DNA from: Armillaria gallica
Taxonomy: Eukaryota; Basidiomycota; Agaricomycetes; Agaricales; Physalacriaceae
DNA: 64,000 nt
Direction of reading: 5' to 3'
NCBI GenBank assembly: GCA_037576215.1
Contig: JBANDB010000002.1
Location: forward strand, 1,984,001-2,048,000
The notes beneath the pieces were generated by a model that was not told the DNA's origin, made no database searches, and worked only from the letters and a program-made list of their open reading frames with translations. The translations under genes were made by a program, and so were the position numbers. This document shows, piece after piece, positions 23,601 to 36,149 of this stretch (its first letter is position 1; each line of letters opens with the position of its first letter).

Positions 23601-23917
23601 AGTTTATTCTAGGGACAGCTTCAGTATCAATGTGATACCAACGCGCTAGTATCTTTCCTTCTGTACCTTGCTTCGGAGTTTTTTTGGACCTGTAGAATGG
23701 AACCACGATAATCAAATTGATGAGTCAATGCGTGGACCACTAATGAACACGGTTGAAACCAGAGTAGCTAGACTGCCTGTCACCTCGGTTTCTGTCGTGT
23801 GATAGTGATCCGCCATGGGTATTCGAGCGCCTTCTTTCTGATTTCTCACGGTGACAGTCAAAAGTATATGTACAGATTCTGTCCTTTCAGAATCGGTAAA
23901 ACAACCCCAGACACAAC

Positions 23918-25856
23918 ATGCCGCCCGTCCCCGCAGGTTATCCCATAGAAAGGCTGTAAGTTATAATCTCGAAGTTGAATGGTAGTATGTACTGAGACAT
24001 CTTATCTCAGGTCTGGACCTATGGTTGGTCAGATTGCGCGTTTGGTCTATTAAGTCCCTAACACGGCAGTTTAGGTCGTTGCCTATCTCTTGCACTGGGG
24101 GCTCTTCGGGACTCTTTCCGTGCAGCTGTGTGCGTTGCCCCGAATTGCTCTCCTGTAGATTGTTTCTAATGCGTTCTCGTTAGATCTGTACTACCTAGCA
24201 TTTCCGAAGGACAGAAAAATCACAAAATGTCTCGTTTATGGCATCTACATTGTCGAATTTGTTCAGACGATGCTCTCCACCCACGACGCTTTCGCAATAT
24301 TCGGGTACGGCTTCGGTGACATCGAAGCCCTGACTAGAATGCGTTTTCATTGGCTAACTATCCCCATCGTGAGCGCCGTTGGTACGTGCAGTATCTTCTG
24401 CTCATTTTCCTGTTAATTATCATGAGTGCAGTTGCCTGTGTCGGGCAGGTTTTCTATGCGTACCGAATCTTCATATTATCAAAGTCCCGAGTCGTCCCGA
24501 TATTCGTCATCTGTGTTTGTTTCCGTTCGTTTCTCTGTGGCGGGTCTACTCATCTATTTACAGGTGTCCCTGACGAGTTCTGTGGCAGCTATAATCACAG
24601 GAGTCTACTGTTTCCCAGCAGACGATGTCACGGAACTCAATAACCAGAAGATGTACATTGCCGTCGGAGTGAGTAAATGATTAGGCGTCCCAAGTTCATT
24701 GTACTGACCCACACGCAGATTTGGTGCGGAGCATCCGCCCTATGTGATATCGTTATCGCTGTCTGCATGACTTACTACGTGAACGCTCTCTCTCTCTCTC
24801 TCAGTTGTCTTGATTAACGTTGATATTATTTCGTAGCTTCAACGCAGCATTACTGGTTTCCGCCGCACCAAAATTCTGATCAAGAAGTTAATTCGTCTTA
24901 TTATTGAAACAGGAACGGTGACAGGTATGTAATCTCTACTGCCTATCTGCCGTTGTCACAAGATTGACACCAGCTACTTTTAGCTGTTGTTGTTCTACAG
25001 TGTTACACCGGCCAGTGAGACACCCAAATAGAAATCGGCCTCGGAACAATATTAAATGGGGTCTGATTGGAGATCGGACCGCACCATTTGCACCATAGGT
25101 ATTTGCTGTATAAAATATAGTATAACTATGGATGCGATGTGTGCGAAATTGTGTTGCGATAAGCTTATCAGTACGAAAAGTCAAGATCAGTCACAAAACC
25201 ACTCAGTGAGACATCACAAAATTTCTATATCAGGCAGGACTTTGGCGGAGAGTCACAAGTGTCACACGTCTCGCTGGCTTGATCAAATTTTAACAGTGGC
25301 TTACTCGCTGGATGCGAGCTCCTTTGGGTGTAAAAAGCATCGGAATATATCTCTATTAGTCTTATAACTATTATTTTGTAAACTCCGGGACCAAATGTGG
25401 TTCGGAGCAGCTACCCGAAGCCATCGTCTCACTGACCGGTGCTGTCTCACTGGCCGGTGTAACACTGTACTCAACGTCATCCTCTTTTTTGTGTTTCCTC
25501 ATCAGACATACTATGGGATACTATCTACCATCATTCCCTTGCTGTATGCTAATGCCGTTCTCATGGTGCTGAATTCGCGAATCCGAATTGTGGGCGGGCG
25601 AGATACTGATACGTCGTCTACCGATACAAGTATCACGACTACTATGATTAGGGACATCACCTCCCAATCAACAGAGGGCATATGCCCTACGGACGGGATG
25701 CAAGGACAGGTGGTTGCAATAACTAAAGAGGTACTCGACAATGATCATGAAATGAGTCGAGTGAATGTCAGTCATGGGCGGTTTATGTGCCTTATTGGAG
25801 CTGATTGTCACCCCAAGGAGAAACCACAGGACGCCGGTAGGAACCTTGCCGCGTGA
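23918..25856 (+). pseudogene. DUF6534 copy 5, split by a transposon in exon 9
   Basis: It starts MPPVPAGYPIERLSGPM. Exons 1-8 follow the copy 1 layout and are open (LYYLAFPKDRKITKCLVYG, VACVGQVFYAYRIFILSKSR, IWCGASALCDIVIAVCMTYY, FRRTKILIKKLIRLIIETGTVT). Exon 9 begins AVVVL at about 24983 and is interrupted by a 470-base MITE at 24998-25467. It resumes in the same frame with LNVILFFVFPHQTYYGIL and continues LYANAVLMVLNSRIRIVGGR to the tail EKPQDAGRNLAA ending at 25856. Removing the insert and one TA restores a perfect frame, so the insertion appears recent and nothing else inactivates the gene. As it stands, the element brings in-frame stops. Confidence 0.85.
24998..25467. mobile_element. TA-flanked MITE (Tc1/mariner/pogo type) with perfect 25-bp inverted repeats
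   Basis: The left end (24998-25022) begins CAGTGTTACACCGGCC and the right end (25443-25467) is its exact 25-base inverse. Both ends abut TA (24996-24997 and 25468-25469), the target duplication of Tc1/mariner-class transposons. A second, imperfect copy of the terminal sequence lies just inside the right end (about 25424-25440). At 470 bases it holds no transposase, only an incidental plus-strand ORF, so it is non-autonomous. Confidence 0.92.
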
Positions 25857-26160
25857 ATGTTAGAGAGCAGCACACCGTGCATTACCGGAACCCGCTCTAA
25901 TTTATTGCTTGGTAATAAACACCGAAACCAATTCAAGCGTTACAACTTTATGTACCACAACATGTCCCGCTCGCTTACATGTAAGAGTTATCCATCGGTT
26001 TGGTTTTGATTACACAAAAATTGTAACTGTATTTATTTAAATAACAAGCGACGGTCATCTCTGACAAAACCCATCACCGGAATAAGTGCTTTCTTTGTTC
26101 ACTTTCTCTATCATTATTGCTATCGAAATATCCGCAAAAACAAAATAAAAAAGCAACGGG
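25857..26160. other. 3' flank of DUF6534 copy 5
   Basis: AT-rich spacer similar to 37592-37950 downstream of copy 7. It contains AATAAA near 25915. No gene. Confidence 0.45.
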
Positions 26161-26164
26161 TCCC

Positions 26165-27050
26165 GATGCATCTGGCTATCAGTTCTAAAGTAGGAGCCGA
26201 TGGAATAACGGAAAGGCTGCACAGTAAATCTATACCCTCAGCAAATTTTGTAGTTCGTCACACTGACCCTGTTGACAACAGTGCAGCTCGACCGTCCAAA
26301 GTCAAAAAATTTGAATCCTTCAGAGGTTTCCGTCATGTTTCGAGGTTCAATATCACCATGCAAGACATCCCGTGAATGTAATTGCTTCACCGACTGTACT
26401 AATAGTCGCATGAAGGAGCCCATCAATGAATGATATTCGCAGGCCCGGGACACTCACCATTGTATCCTGGGTATGGATACCTTTACCTCTGACCAGTCCA
26501 GGCCGTACGTTTTCGCTTGATTGCCTCCAACATCTTCAAGGCAGAATGAGAACCAGCCTCCAGCAGGTCTTTGGAACATCCCATGAAACCTGGGAACGAT
26601 GGAACATTCCTTTAGGACCACCTCGTACATGTAGAACTCCCGCCAAATCATGACCCAGTGGGTTTCTGGCAGAAGCTTGATGACAAATGGCTCCTCACGG
26701 CCTTCAGCGCGGCACGTCCACACAGTGCTCCATCGGCTGGCCCGAATCTAGCTTAGAAGTGTTACAACGTCAGGGGTTTTCGTTGGAGGAGCGCGACGAC
26801 AAAGCTACAATAGCAACCGGTGTTGCAGCAAGAATAGCCGAAAGTCTTTCGTCGCGAGGCCGTAGTTCTTGCTGCTAGGTGTCGGAGCGCCCAGAGTGTC
26901 CATAAATGGTTGGGACGTGTGTCGCTTGAAATCTCGCTTACGGGTGCATGGCGAAGAATGGTTCGGTTTGAATGTTAACCTGAAACTGCGTGAGTGAATA
27001 ATGATACTTCTTCGCGCAGGGATGCACAAGGGATGCCGCGGAAAGTCTGA
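26165..27050 (-). pseudogene. Protein-kinase-like relic, unit 5 (best preserved)
   Basis: Reading leftward: MDTLGAPTPSSKNYGL (near 26900), then CRAEGREEPFVIKLLPETHWVMIWREFYMYE and the hydrophobic core IVPRFHGMFQRPAGGWFSFCLEDVGG. An in-phase intron at about 26395-26455 leads to SVKQLHSRDVLHGDIEPRN and FKFFDFGRSS, the catalytic HGD..PRN loop and a DFG equivalent. The tail CQQGQCDELQNLL is in another frame, and no clean join leads from the first exon to the IKL segment. Catalytic motifs survive, but the gene is frameshifted. It is convergent with DUF6534 copy 5. Its end (27040-27066, GGTGATAGAAGGAGGATATG) is the uninterrupted form of the site where the 15.8-kb element sits elsewhere. Confidence 0.65.
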
Positions 27051-28029
27051 ACGCGGGTGATAGAAGGAGGATATGTCCCGGGCGGGACATATTCGTAGAC
27101 TGGACTAGAAATGATCTGAAATGTCTGTCAAGCTTAGCGATGAAGGGCTCACCTAGCTAGGCAACAATGGTAATGAACCTGTAGAAAAAAAAACCCGCAC
27201 CCTACATGTGAAGTAGTCATCTGTAATGTAAGCTACACTGTGTGAGATGGCGAGATGGTACAATACCCGACGAAGACTGACCTTGACGGCCATACAGCCG
27301 ACACCTTTTGCTTTGTAGTGGCATCAAGACAAAGTGGACGGCCTGAGAGCCTCTTCTCTGGAAAGAAATTCAGAGAACGCGTTATCCTCGTCAGAGCAAG
27401 TCGGCGTTCAACGTCATCAACTTGTCGGGTAAGGGACATAGTAAAGTGGCCCTTCTGTGAAAACTCCAATGTCCCTGACATGCCAGCTTGAACATGCCAC
27501 TTGGACTGGCAGCGCCAGCGATGACCCGAATGACAGATTCCATCGCCCTAGTAGCATACTCGCCACAGAGGCTTATGCTGTTATCGTCCTACAATTCTGA
27601 TACCCGACTATTGTCAAGGCTGTCCAACATCGACTGACAAGACACATCGCCAATACCGAATACACCGATTCTTGAATTGAGAAAGTCTGTAAATCTAGGG
27701 ATGAGTAACATCTAGCCCGCCGAGGAATGGTCGGATATCCGTGGGAGGGGTCAGGATATCTTTTGCATAATAGTCAGCCGTTGTCGTCCTTGTGGACGGG
27801 CGTGAGCCCTGTCGAGGTTCGATAGGAAGGAACGTCAAGAACTTTCAAATGTTGGCCGGAAGTTAAGGGAGGTCCCCCTTGCTGTCTTTCCCATGTTTCT
27901 GAGTCTTCCGGTCCCACTGCCAGGCTAAGGCTAACCGCCGATTCCTTGGTATATATGAAACTAGTTTGATCATTTCCCTGTGGCCTTCTCCCATTTGCGA
28001 GATAGTCGAAGGACGATGTGTACGCTGCT

Positions 28030-29105
28030 GGTCAAAAGTTCATATCCACGGTGTCGAGGTTGTGCCAAACTGCCGAGAATTGCATGAGCGGTAACCTGAG
28101 GCATGCGGGAGAGAAGCTCACAGTGAAATAAAGCATACCGCCGCCATCCAAAAGGAATTCAAGTGCTTTTACTCTCCGCAATGAATTCCGGATGCAAGAA
28201 TCACCGACCGAAAACACCATCGGGGCACTCAGCATGGGTAGAGCTTTCTCTTCGTAGAGTAGGTCAGAAAATTAATCGTACCTCCGACGCATGTAAAATC
28301 TTCGGCGATCTTGCAAACCACTGAGTAGGTAAGAATAGGCGTCCAACAATCTTGCGGCGTGACAACATTCATGTAGCAGGCGATATTCGACAGCTGATTG
28401 ACTGTACTGTCAGAAGTCAACTACGGAAACAAAAATTGAGCAACGCAGACGATGTACTTGACTTGACTGTATTTGGATATTATTCGCGATACCTAAGTAG
28501 ATTGCTGAGTTGAATGACGTATTTGAAACGGATACGAGTTTACGTACCGCATTCTCCAAAATACTCTGATCCATTGCCCATCATAAGTATACTCCCCGCC
28601 ATGTAGCCACAAGCCGATAAGGCCATCAACATGTTCTCCATGCATCAAAGGGCTCCCTTTCGGCCATACATACCCGGGAGCCCGCATCGTTCCGACCTTC
28701 CCATCCTTAGCCACGCCGGTCGTCCGCTGGTTCAAAAGCCAAACGAAAGAAGTCGTTTTCAGCTCCGCTTCGCTCGCTTGGCATTCCTTGTCCGTCGGCG
28801 CTGGACTGGAATACCACACAAAGGGACGATGGGCATCAGCCAGTGAATCATTCAAACATCCTTTTAACATCGGGACCAGAAAGCTCCGGGACGCGATTAG
28901 GAGAAGATGTAGCAGGCCGCCCAGTATGGTAGGAGAACGGTGAGAGATACGACTCGAAAGGTGATGAGGAGTCCCTTGTATGGCTGCCTAGAGGTTGATG
29001 GGTATCAAATAGGCATGGTAGATGGAGGTAGCTGCATCGCCGAAAGAATTTTCTTCTACCTCCAGGTACGTGTATCTTCGCCGTGGGGTTGTACTGACAT
29101 TGCAA
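28030..29105 (-). pseudogene. Alpha/beta-hydrolase (fold 3) relic, copy B
   Basis: Same order as copy A: LKTTSFVWLLNQRT, APGYVWPKGSPLMHGEHVDGL, IGLWLHGGEY (the usual HGGGY has become HGGEY), then a frame change, a YRLLHE-type region and ALEFLLDGGGMLYFTVSFS in shifted frames. The serine elbow is not intact. Confidence 0.6.
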
Positions 29106-29335
29106 AGCAAGGAATTCTGGAATAATCTGTACTCGTAAGTACGCATGGGGTCAGGAAAGATGTACATCGAGGCAGAGCGGTGTGACGAATGTCGCCGGCA
29201 GTCAAGAGAACGGAGGTCTTGGTATGGACATGAACGCCAGGACCCCGAAACCGCAGCAACGAACGGATGATGCCGGAGATTTCCTATCCGGGACGGCCGG
29301 CGGCTACACCCCTTTTCCTTTTCTTTCATATTACC

Positions 29336-30592
29336 ATGGCCGATTTTTCTCAGCATCCAACTAGCAGAAAATATCTCACCGACGATGAGATTGCGGAGGT
29401 TGCGTCAAAATTACGAATTGCTGATCCCGACAAGGACAATGGCGCGTTCAACACCGTGAATCGCATGGAGGCCCTCGTCTGGCTAAAATGTATGGGTGTT
29501 TCCGGTCTCTCACCTCTAGAATCACGGGCCTTGTCCAACGAGGAAGTCATCGAGAAATTGCGCTACGCATTGTGGGATTCTCAAAGGATCGACAATCTTT
29601 TTCATGGTAAAACCTACCAGACGTCTTCCAAGCTGGACGTTACTGCGTTCCCCGCATGGCCAAACTGGGAGAAAGCAAAGCCTGAGCTCAAGTCTAACAC
29701 GATTGGCGCAATGAAGATGGATGGGTTCAAAGACGCGAAAAGAATGGACTCGTGAGTCCGTGTTACCATTCTACTGACAATAAAGAACTAACAATTTTAT
29801 AAAGCTACGTCTTTCGCCATTTCACCACTTCTGCTTTTACGCAGATAGAAAACATGTCCGGAGCTGCCCAAAGAGCTGCCCCGGACATCACGGGCGCGTG
29901 GATAGGTACAAAGGCGACCATGAGCAATGCCTCGTTGGACATCACGCGAGAAGGCGGAAAGGACACTCCTTTCGTGACATATTACACTGACAACGACCAT
30001 TTGCTCATCATGGAGATTCTGAACGTCAAGCAATGTTCCTGGCCTGAACCGTCTGACAAGGTAATTGTGGATCCCCACGCGTCTTGTCACTGTCTTTCTC
30101 AATCTTTCGCAGTTCATGAAGCAACTAAAAACCTCTCAAGAGACCAAGTTTGGACATTCTCCGAATGGTCATTATCTTTTCCGGTATCACGATAGCGCGC
30201 ACGGAGACAATCTTAGGTCCTCTGGTACCAATGATGCAAACTCCTAAATTCCCGCTGGTACTGGTGCGATATTCCTACATGGAAGGGCGCCCAAAGGTGA
30301 GAGGTCCTCACGAGTCACATTTCCATCGGCTAACAAAGAATCAGGGCGGCTCTCAGTTCACTCTTTTCCTGGAAGCCAAGATCAAGAAGAACATGCCCAG
30401 GGCATCAGCCAAGCAAGTACGCGAAAAGCTACAGTTCCATATGCAATGCGGGGAGCAGGTATCAGAGTCCATCCCGAGGGGCATAAGCGCTATACGCAGG
30501 TAATCAAGGCTAAGGGTATACAGGGTCAGCTCATCTATCTATGGGCCAAACACGTGGGAGACGCGGTGGAGGTTGAGTACGTGCCATTTTGA
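29336..30592 (+). pseudogene. MYND-type gene, copy B, zinc finger deleted
   Basis: It starts MADFSQHPTSRKYLTDDEIAEVASKLRIADP. Exon 1 splices in phase after RMDS to YVFRHFTTSAFTQIENMSGAAQRAAPDITGAW, then after PSDK to FMKQLKTSQETKFGHSPNGHYLF. Where copies A and C have TGA, this copy has GGA (30203-30205), but it stops shortly after at NDANS. Further on, GSQFTLFLEAKIKKNMPRASAKQVREKL is present. At 30467/30468 the sequence jumps to the last 40 codons of the gene, losing the whole finger. It ends at 30592 with VEVEYVPF. Confidence 0.7.
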
Positions 30593-32199
30593 TCACGGCT
30601 AGTTGCGTACCGTGTACTAATCAGTTTGGACAGTCTCGTGGATGTACCCGACCAGAGAAAGAGAAGTGGTGGGCCATCGCGAGGCGTGGCAGGTCCAAGT
30701 CCTGTGTGAAGGGGGAAGGTCTAGATCACAAAGCAAATGCAGTGATACTCAACACATGAACAGTTGAGAAGCCTTTCTTCTGACTCACAGCCACACCCCT
30801 TCTTTCGTATAACACTCTCAAAATCAACAATGCAGACTCGATGTCAGTAGAGGACAGGTACTGTGGCAAATGTCGAACATCCCTATAAAGGATTCTGATT
30901 GTAGCATGGTAGCGCCGAATAGGAAATTGACAACTGGGTCGCAGTATCGGTAGGTGATTCTCTAGGGTTCCATATAGCAACGACGCGATGTAAGGTCTGT
31001 TCGCACATCTATCCCGAGCAGGCAATTGCCGCATCCCATGGTACATTAAGTAAGAGAACCAACAATGTCAGCATGATAAGGGCTGCAGGAAGTCCTGGAG
31101 AAGCGAGTCAGTATAAACGTAACAAGAAGTACATAAGGGTATACCTAGCGCAATACCAACTGGATTCTAGAATTACTAAAAACATGCTATTGGTATTTAT
31201 ATATCATTAGAAGGAACGTTCGTTTCATCGGTAAGAGATGAACTCTAAACGTAGCTTGTGCATCAAGGAAAACCATCACCGTCAACACCTTGGGGTAGCG
31301 GCGTCAGGGACAGCAGTCAAACCCGACGCAGGGACCCAAATATACTTTCCGTGATTTGTTGAACCGTCGCAGGGCGGGAGTGGCACTGATATATGAAGTA
31401 GATTCGCGTGTGCCGTCGGTATTGCAATGATCCTTAAGATCCCGTTCATTGCGAAATTCGTACATTGTAAACGATGGACAGTATTAAATACCTGAGAAGG
31501 TGTCAGTGTGGTGAGTGAACAAAAGCCTATAAAATGTACGTGCATGGTGGGCTACCTACAAGGCCACTGTATTGAAAAGGCTGGCGCTGAGAGCGGCAGT
31601 GGCCATAGATGAGCTAGAAACGAGATATGTGTGTATTGTCAAGGAAGTTTATAAGGTACGTACCTGAACCTGAACGTAACACGGAAGACCGCCGAAAAGA
31701 CTCGAGGGAGCTCCCCTGCCATTCCATGTTTGAAGTTATACGGGCATGTCTCTGCAACTCGTCCCTCGGGGGGTCTTCTATACAAGGACAAACGACGGTG
31801 GATACAACTTTGTCGAGTGAAATGGGACTGGCCAGCCTGTCTATCCATACAGCATTTCAGATGAGGCGCACCGTGCAGAATAAAGAAGATAGTGAAACCG
31901 GCTACGAGCGCCAGATGAGGGCTGTCGATGGCGTGAATTTGATGAAGCACCGCTGGAGGGAGCAGAGAGGTCAAATAAGGGAGAGCGAAACACAGGTTAA
32001 CAGACGTTGGAAGTACAAAGCAGGATAATTAATGTACACCAAAGCATGAGGTTCTGCAGAGGGAAGTACGCCTGCAAACAGATATCAACGGAAAAAGTAA
32101 GAAGAGCAACAATGCTCAGGAAACCGAACAGCGACTTAACCAAAATGCACCGCCACCGAGACCCAAAATAAGACTGAGCCAGTATACACAGGACTCGGA
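30593..32199. other. Region with possible unresolved minus-strand gene
   Basis: Two coding-like minus-strand pieces stand out. 31287-31494 reads VFNTVHRLQCTNFAMNGILRIIAIPTAHANLLHISVPLPPCDGSTNHG...AATPRC after a good acceptor. About 31021-31160 reads GIALG, intron, LPAALIMLTLLVLLLNVPWDAA, a likely membrane helix. A possible start is MATAALSASLFNTVAL near 31605. I could not connect them in one frame. Plus-strand 31627-32028 is open for 133 codons (Arg/Glu-rich) but resembles nothing. A single-pass membrane protein gene or its relic is possible. Confidence 0.3.
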
Positions 32200-32590
32200 A
32201 CTTCCCACGCTTACCGTATTTCCTTCCTGATCCATCGACGAACTCTGGTTTTGCTCTGGCTCAGTTCCATTTCTCCTTGACGGATCTCGGCAGAGTCTCT
32301 TTGTTGTGTCGCCTCGGAGGAAATATTTTTGCACGAAGACATGGATGCAAAGATTGGCGCCCGTGGTACACAAATATCCTGTTCCTATGGCCGCCGTGGG
32401 ACTGCTCCAGATAAAAAAAGTGCGGTGACTGTGAAATATCAGGAAGATTCCTCATTGCGACAAAGTACATAAGAAGCCGTTTCAGATGCACCTGTTGTGT
32501 GCGGAAGAAGGTAGATGGATGTTGAAGGCGACAACTGTACAGCACAGTGAGTGATACATCTTCAAGTTGCTTCTCACAGTTCATTTGGGG
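32200..32590. repeat. Duplicated upstream block, type 1 (copy 2)
   Basis: Counterpart of 7740-8130. It lies upstream of DUF6534 copy 6. Confidence 0.6.
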
Positions 32591-32855
32591 ACGGTTTCAG
32601 CACTGATAATTTGATATTAACCCGCTAGTATCTTTCGTCTTATACCTTGGTTCGGAGATTTCTTCTGAGCTTGTAGAACGGGATCATAGTAATCAATTTG
32701 ATGGGTCAACGCGTAGACCACTAGTGACAGTCAATGCTATTGAATGGTTGATGCTAACCGGCCATGAAGCAACTTCTTTCAGATTTCTCACGACGACGAT
32801 AATATATGTATAAGTTCTTTCACATCATAATCGGTAAAGCAACCCCAGACACAAC

Positions 32856-34333
32856 ATGCAGCCCGTCCCTGCAGGTTATCCCATAGTAAAGCTGTAGGTT
32901 ATGGTTTTGAACTTGAAAGCCAACTATATACTGAATTATCTCATGTCAGGTCTGGACCTTTGGTTTGTCAAAGTGTGCATCTAGTCTACTCAATCCCTAA
33001 CACGGTGATTCAGATCGTTGGTTATCTCTTGCACTGGGGACTCTTTGGGACTCTTTCTGTGCAGCTATGTGCGTCGCTCCGAGTCACTCTTCATTAAAAT
33101 GTTTCTAATACATCTCCTTAGATCTGTACTATCTGGCTTTCCCGAAAGACAGACAATTCACAAAATGCCTCGTCTATGGAATCTACATTATCGAGATTGT
33201 TCAGACAATGATAGTCACCCACGACGCCTTTGCGGCATTCGGATATGGCTTCGGTGATATGGAAGCTCTCACTGATATGCATTTTAATTGGCTCGTTGTC
33301 CCTGTCATGAGCGCTGCTGGTGCGTGCCGTACCTTCTGCTCGTTTTCTTGTTACTTACCACGAGTGCAGTCGCTTGTGTGGGGCAGGGCTTCTATGCGTA
33401 CCGAATATTCATATTGTCAAAGTCACGAACCGTCCCCGCATTCGTCATCTGTGTTTGTCGCCGTGCTCTTTCTCTGTGGCAGTTTAGCTTATCGAGTATT
33501 TACAGGTATCCTTGACCAGCTTTGTGGGAGGTATTATCACAGGTATCTTCTCTTTCCAAGCAGGCAACATCATTAAACTCAATAACCGGAGGACGTCCAT
33601 CGCCGTCGGGGTAAGTACCTAACTCAGGCATCCAGTGTTCACCGTGTTGTCACCGTGCTAATTTATGCACAGATCTGGTGCGGAGCCTCCGCCCTGTGTG
33701 ATATCATCATCGCTGTCTGTATGACTTACTATGTGAGCTCTTTCTCTCTTTCAGTTATCTTCAATGTTCATTGACGTTGATATGTCATAGCTTATGCGCA
33801 GCAACACTGGTTTCCGTCGCACCCGAATTCTGGTCACAAAGTTAATTCGTCTTACCATTGAAACGGGATCTGTGACAGGTATTCACTTCTTACCATCCAC
33901 CGTTGTCACAGGCTGAACACCGCCCAATCCTAGCTGTTGCTGCTCTAGTCACCCTCATTGTCTTTTTTGTATTCCCTCATCAAACCTTCTACGGGACACC
34001 AGCCTTCAACATGCCAAAGCTGTATGCTAATGCCGTTTACATGGTTCTGAATTCGCGAATCCGAATTATGGGTGGACGGGATACCTATACGTCTTCAACC
34101 GATATGAGCGTCACGACCACTATGATAAGGGATATGACCTCCCAATCAACAGAAGGCACACGGCCTACAGTCCGAATGCAAGGACAGGCGGTCGCAACAA
34201 CCAAAGAAGTATTCAATGATGATTATGAAGTGGGTCGAATGAAGGTCAGTCATGGATGGTCTATGTGCTTTAGTGGAGCTGATTTTCCTCCAAGGAGAAA
34301 CCACAGGACGGCGTTAAGAACCTCCTCGGGTAA
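32856..34333 (+). CDS. DUF6534 seven-helix membrane protein, copy 6
   Basis: It starts MQPVPAGYPIVKLSGPL and shows the ten-exon layout with all sites present. Readable segments are LYYLAFPKDRQFTKCLVYG, IIEIVQTMIVTHDAFAAFGYGFGD, VACVGQGFYAYRIFILSKSRTVPAFVIC, VSLTSFVGGIITGIFSFQAG, IWCGASALCDIIIAVCMTYYL, FRRTRILVTKLIRLTIETGSVT and LYANAVYMVLNSRIRIMGGR. The Ser/Thr-rich tail ends EKPQDGVKNLLG at 34333. The promoter block before the ATG resembles that of the other copies. No inactivating change is seen. The 3' stump at 21.1-21.6 kb is its nearest relative. Confidence 0.83.
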
Positions 34334-34589
34334 CTGTCAGAGTGTATCCTTCGAGTCCACCCCTCTCTAATTTATTTACCATCTTGTTCATGTTGTAATA
34401 GACGTCGATGCCAATTCAATTCTTCCAAAATGTGACCCACTCGGCTTTACCTATATAACCACCAAAAGACTGATATCTTTGAGCTCATCCCAACTTCGAA
34501 TTTATACACAAAGTTTGTCACAACATTTATTCATGGACCGGCGCTCTAACCAAAACCATCGACGAAGCCTTTTCTTTGTTCGCCTTTTC

Positions 34590-35330
34590 CGTCGAAATGT
34601 CTGCGTACGTGGGAAATTTCAAAAAATTAGCAACACAGTCTCGATGCATCTGCCTATCAAGTGTGTTTAAAGTAGGAGCCGACGCAATAACGGAAATGCA
34701 CGCACAGCAACTCTATACGCTTAACATATCTTATAGGTCCTGTATGGTACAGCTCCCACTGACCAAGTCGAAGAATTCAATTCCTTCAGAGGTTTCCGTC
34801 ACTTTCGGGGTTCAACCGTACAAGCTCCAGATCACCAGGCAAGACACCCGGAGCTTTCACCTGCAGGAGCCGGTCAATGTGTATCATTTGAAGACCAGAG
34901 GATTACTCGCCATTGTATCTTGGGCATGAACTTCATTTTTCCGGAGCAGCCTAGGTCGTACATTTTCTCTAGATTGTCCCCAACATCCCCAAGACAGAAA
35001 GCGATCCAACTGCAGACAAATCTTTGAACACCAGTGGTTTACGAGCGTTACAACGTCATGGTTTGACGGTATCGACGAAATGTTAGGCCCAATCGGGCGA
35101 CAAAGCAACGAGAACAGTAAGTTCACTACCACCGCGCTGTTGGTCGCAGACGTGCGAGCCACCCGGAATTGACCAGGAATTACCGCACGATAAGTACCAG
35201 ATAGGGTGCATTGGCAATCGACATTGATAAGTTTGTCTCTAAGGCTAGTATACTGATAGTTCAAGGGGGGAAAAATCAAGAATTCTCGTATATCAAATGA
35301 TTTTGGCGAGATAGGTGCCGTTACCGAAGC
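34590..35330 (-). pseudogene. Protein-kinase-like relic, unit 6
   Basis: This is the same gene as the other units, but strongly degraded: fragments of the CLEDVGD region near 35000, RPRLLRKNEVHAQDTMA near 34925, and little of the catalytic loop. It is convergent with DUF6534 copy 6. Confidence 0.45.
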
Positions 35331-35454
35331 CATGTGCTGTGACGATGAAGCTGAAGGCTCATACCGTTGTGATCACACTGTTGAGTGTGTCGCGCGGAGC
35401 AGAGAATTGATGGTCATGCGTTTTCATTTTGGGATTTCTATTTCGGTACTGCCT

Positions 35455-35830
35455 TTACTTTCCCACGCTTGCATTTCCTTCACGGTCCATCGGTGAGCCC
35501 TCGAGCTCTAGCCTATATTTACATCTCTTTACATCTCTTGGACTGCTCTCGGTGGAGTACGATTTTCGACGGTTAGAATCCGAAGATCAGACATGGCCCA
35601 TGGGTGTTTCGGTGCCAAGAGATACAGAGATTCCTCACACATGTCGCATTCCATGGCTGTGGAACTTCTTCCTATTAACAAATCCAATGGATGCTGTAAC
35701 AGTTCGGGAGCATCTTCAATGCGGGGGTATCTCGGGTATTAGAAGCCGCTTTCTATTGGACGAGGAAGAAGATGGACACAGATCGGACACGACATACCAT
35801 GTTGAGTGATAAATCTACTCGTCTTCTTAC
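35455..35830. repeat. Duplicated upstream block, type 2 (copy 3)
   Basis: Same block as 11090-11475 and 23235-23600, again with the GIRSRFLLDEEEDGHRSD frame. It lies upstream of DUF6534 copy 7. Confidence 0.55.
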
Positions 35831-36149
35831 AGTTTATTCCGAGGACAGCTTCAGTCTCAATGCGATACCAACGCGCTGGTATCATTCCTTCTATACCTCG
35901 GTTCGGAGATTTCTTCTGAACTTGTGGAACGGAACCACGATAATCAATTTGATGAGTCAACGCGTGGACCACTAATGAACATGGTTGAAATTAGAGTAGT
36001 TGGACTGCCTTTCACCTCGGTTTCTGTGGTGTGATGGTGATCTGCCTTGGGTGTTCGAGCGCCTTTTTTCATATTTCTCACGATGACAGCCAAAAGTATA
36101 TGTACAGGTTCTGTCCCTTCAAAATCGGTAAAATAACCGCAGACACAAC

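Larger units (their letters stand above)
27067..30592. repeat. Segmental duplication, copy B
   Basis: It is collinear with copies A (17914-21081) and C (54582-58972). It joins directly to the kinase relic of unit 5 without any insertion. Relative to copy C it lacks about 839 bases of the MYND gene. The portion 27233-28030 holds minus-strand ORF fragments conserved among the copies but unassigned. Confidence 0.8.

Noticed and set aside
25056..25367. 103-codon ORF inside the MITE as a transposase
   Set aside because: It is far too short, with no DDE/D motif or DNA-binding domain visible.
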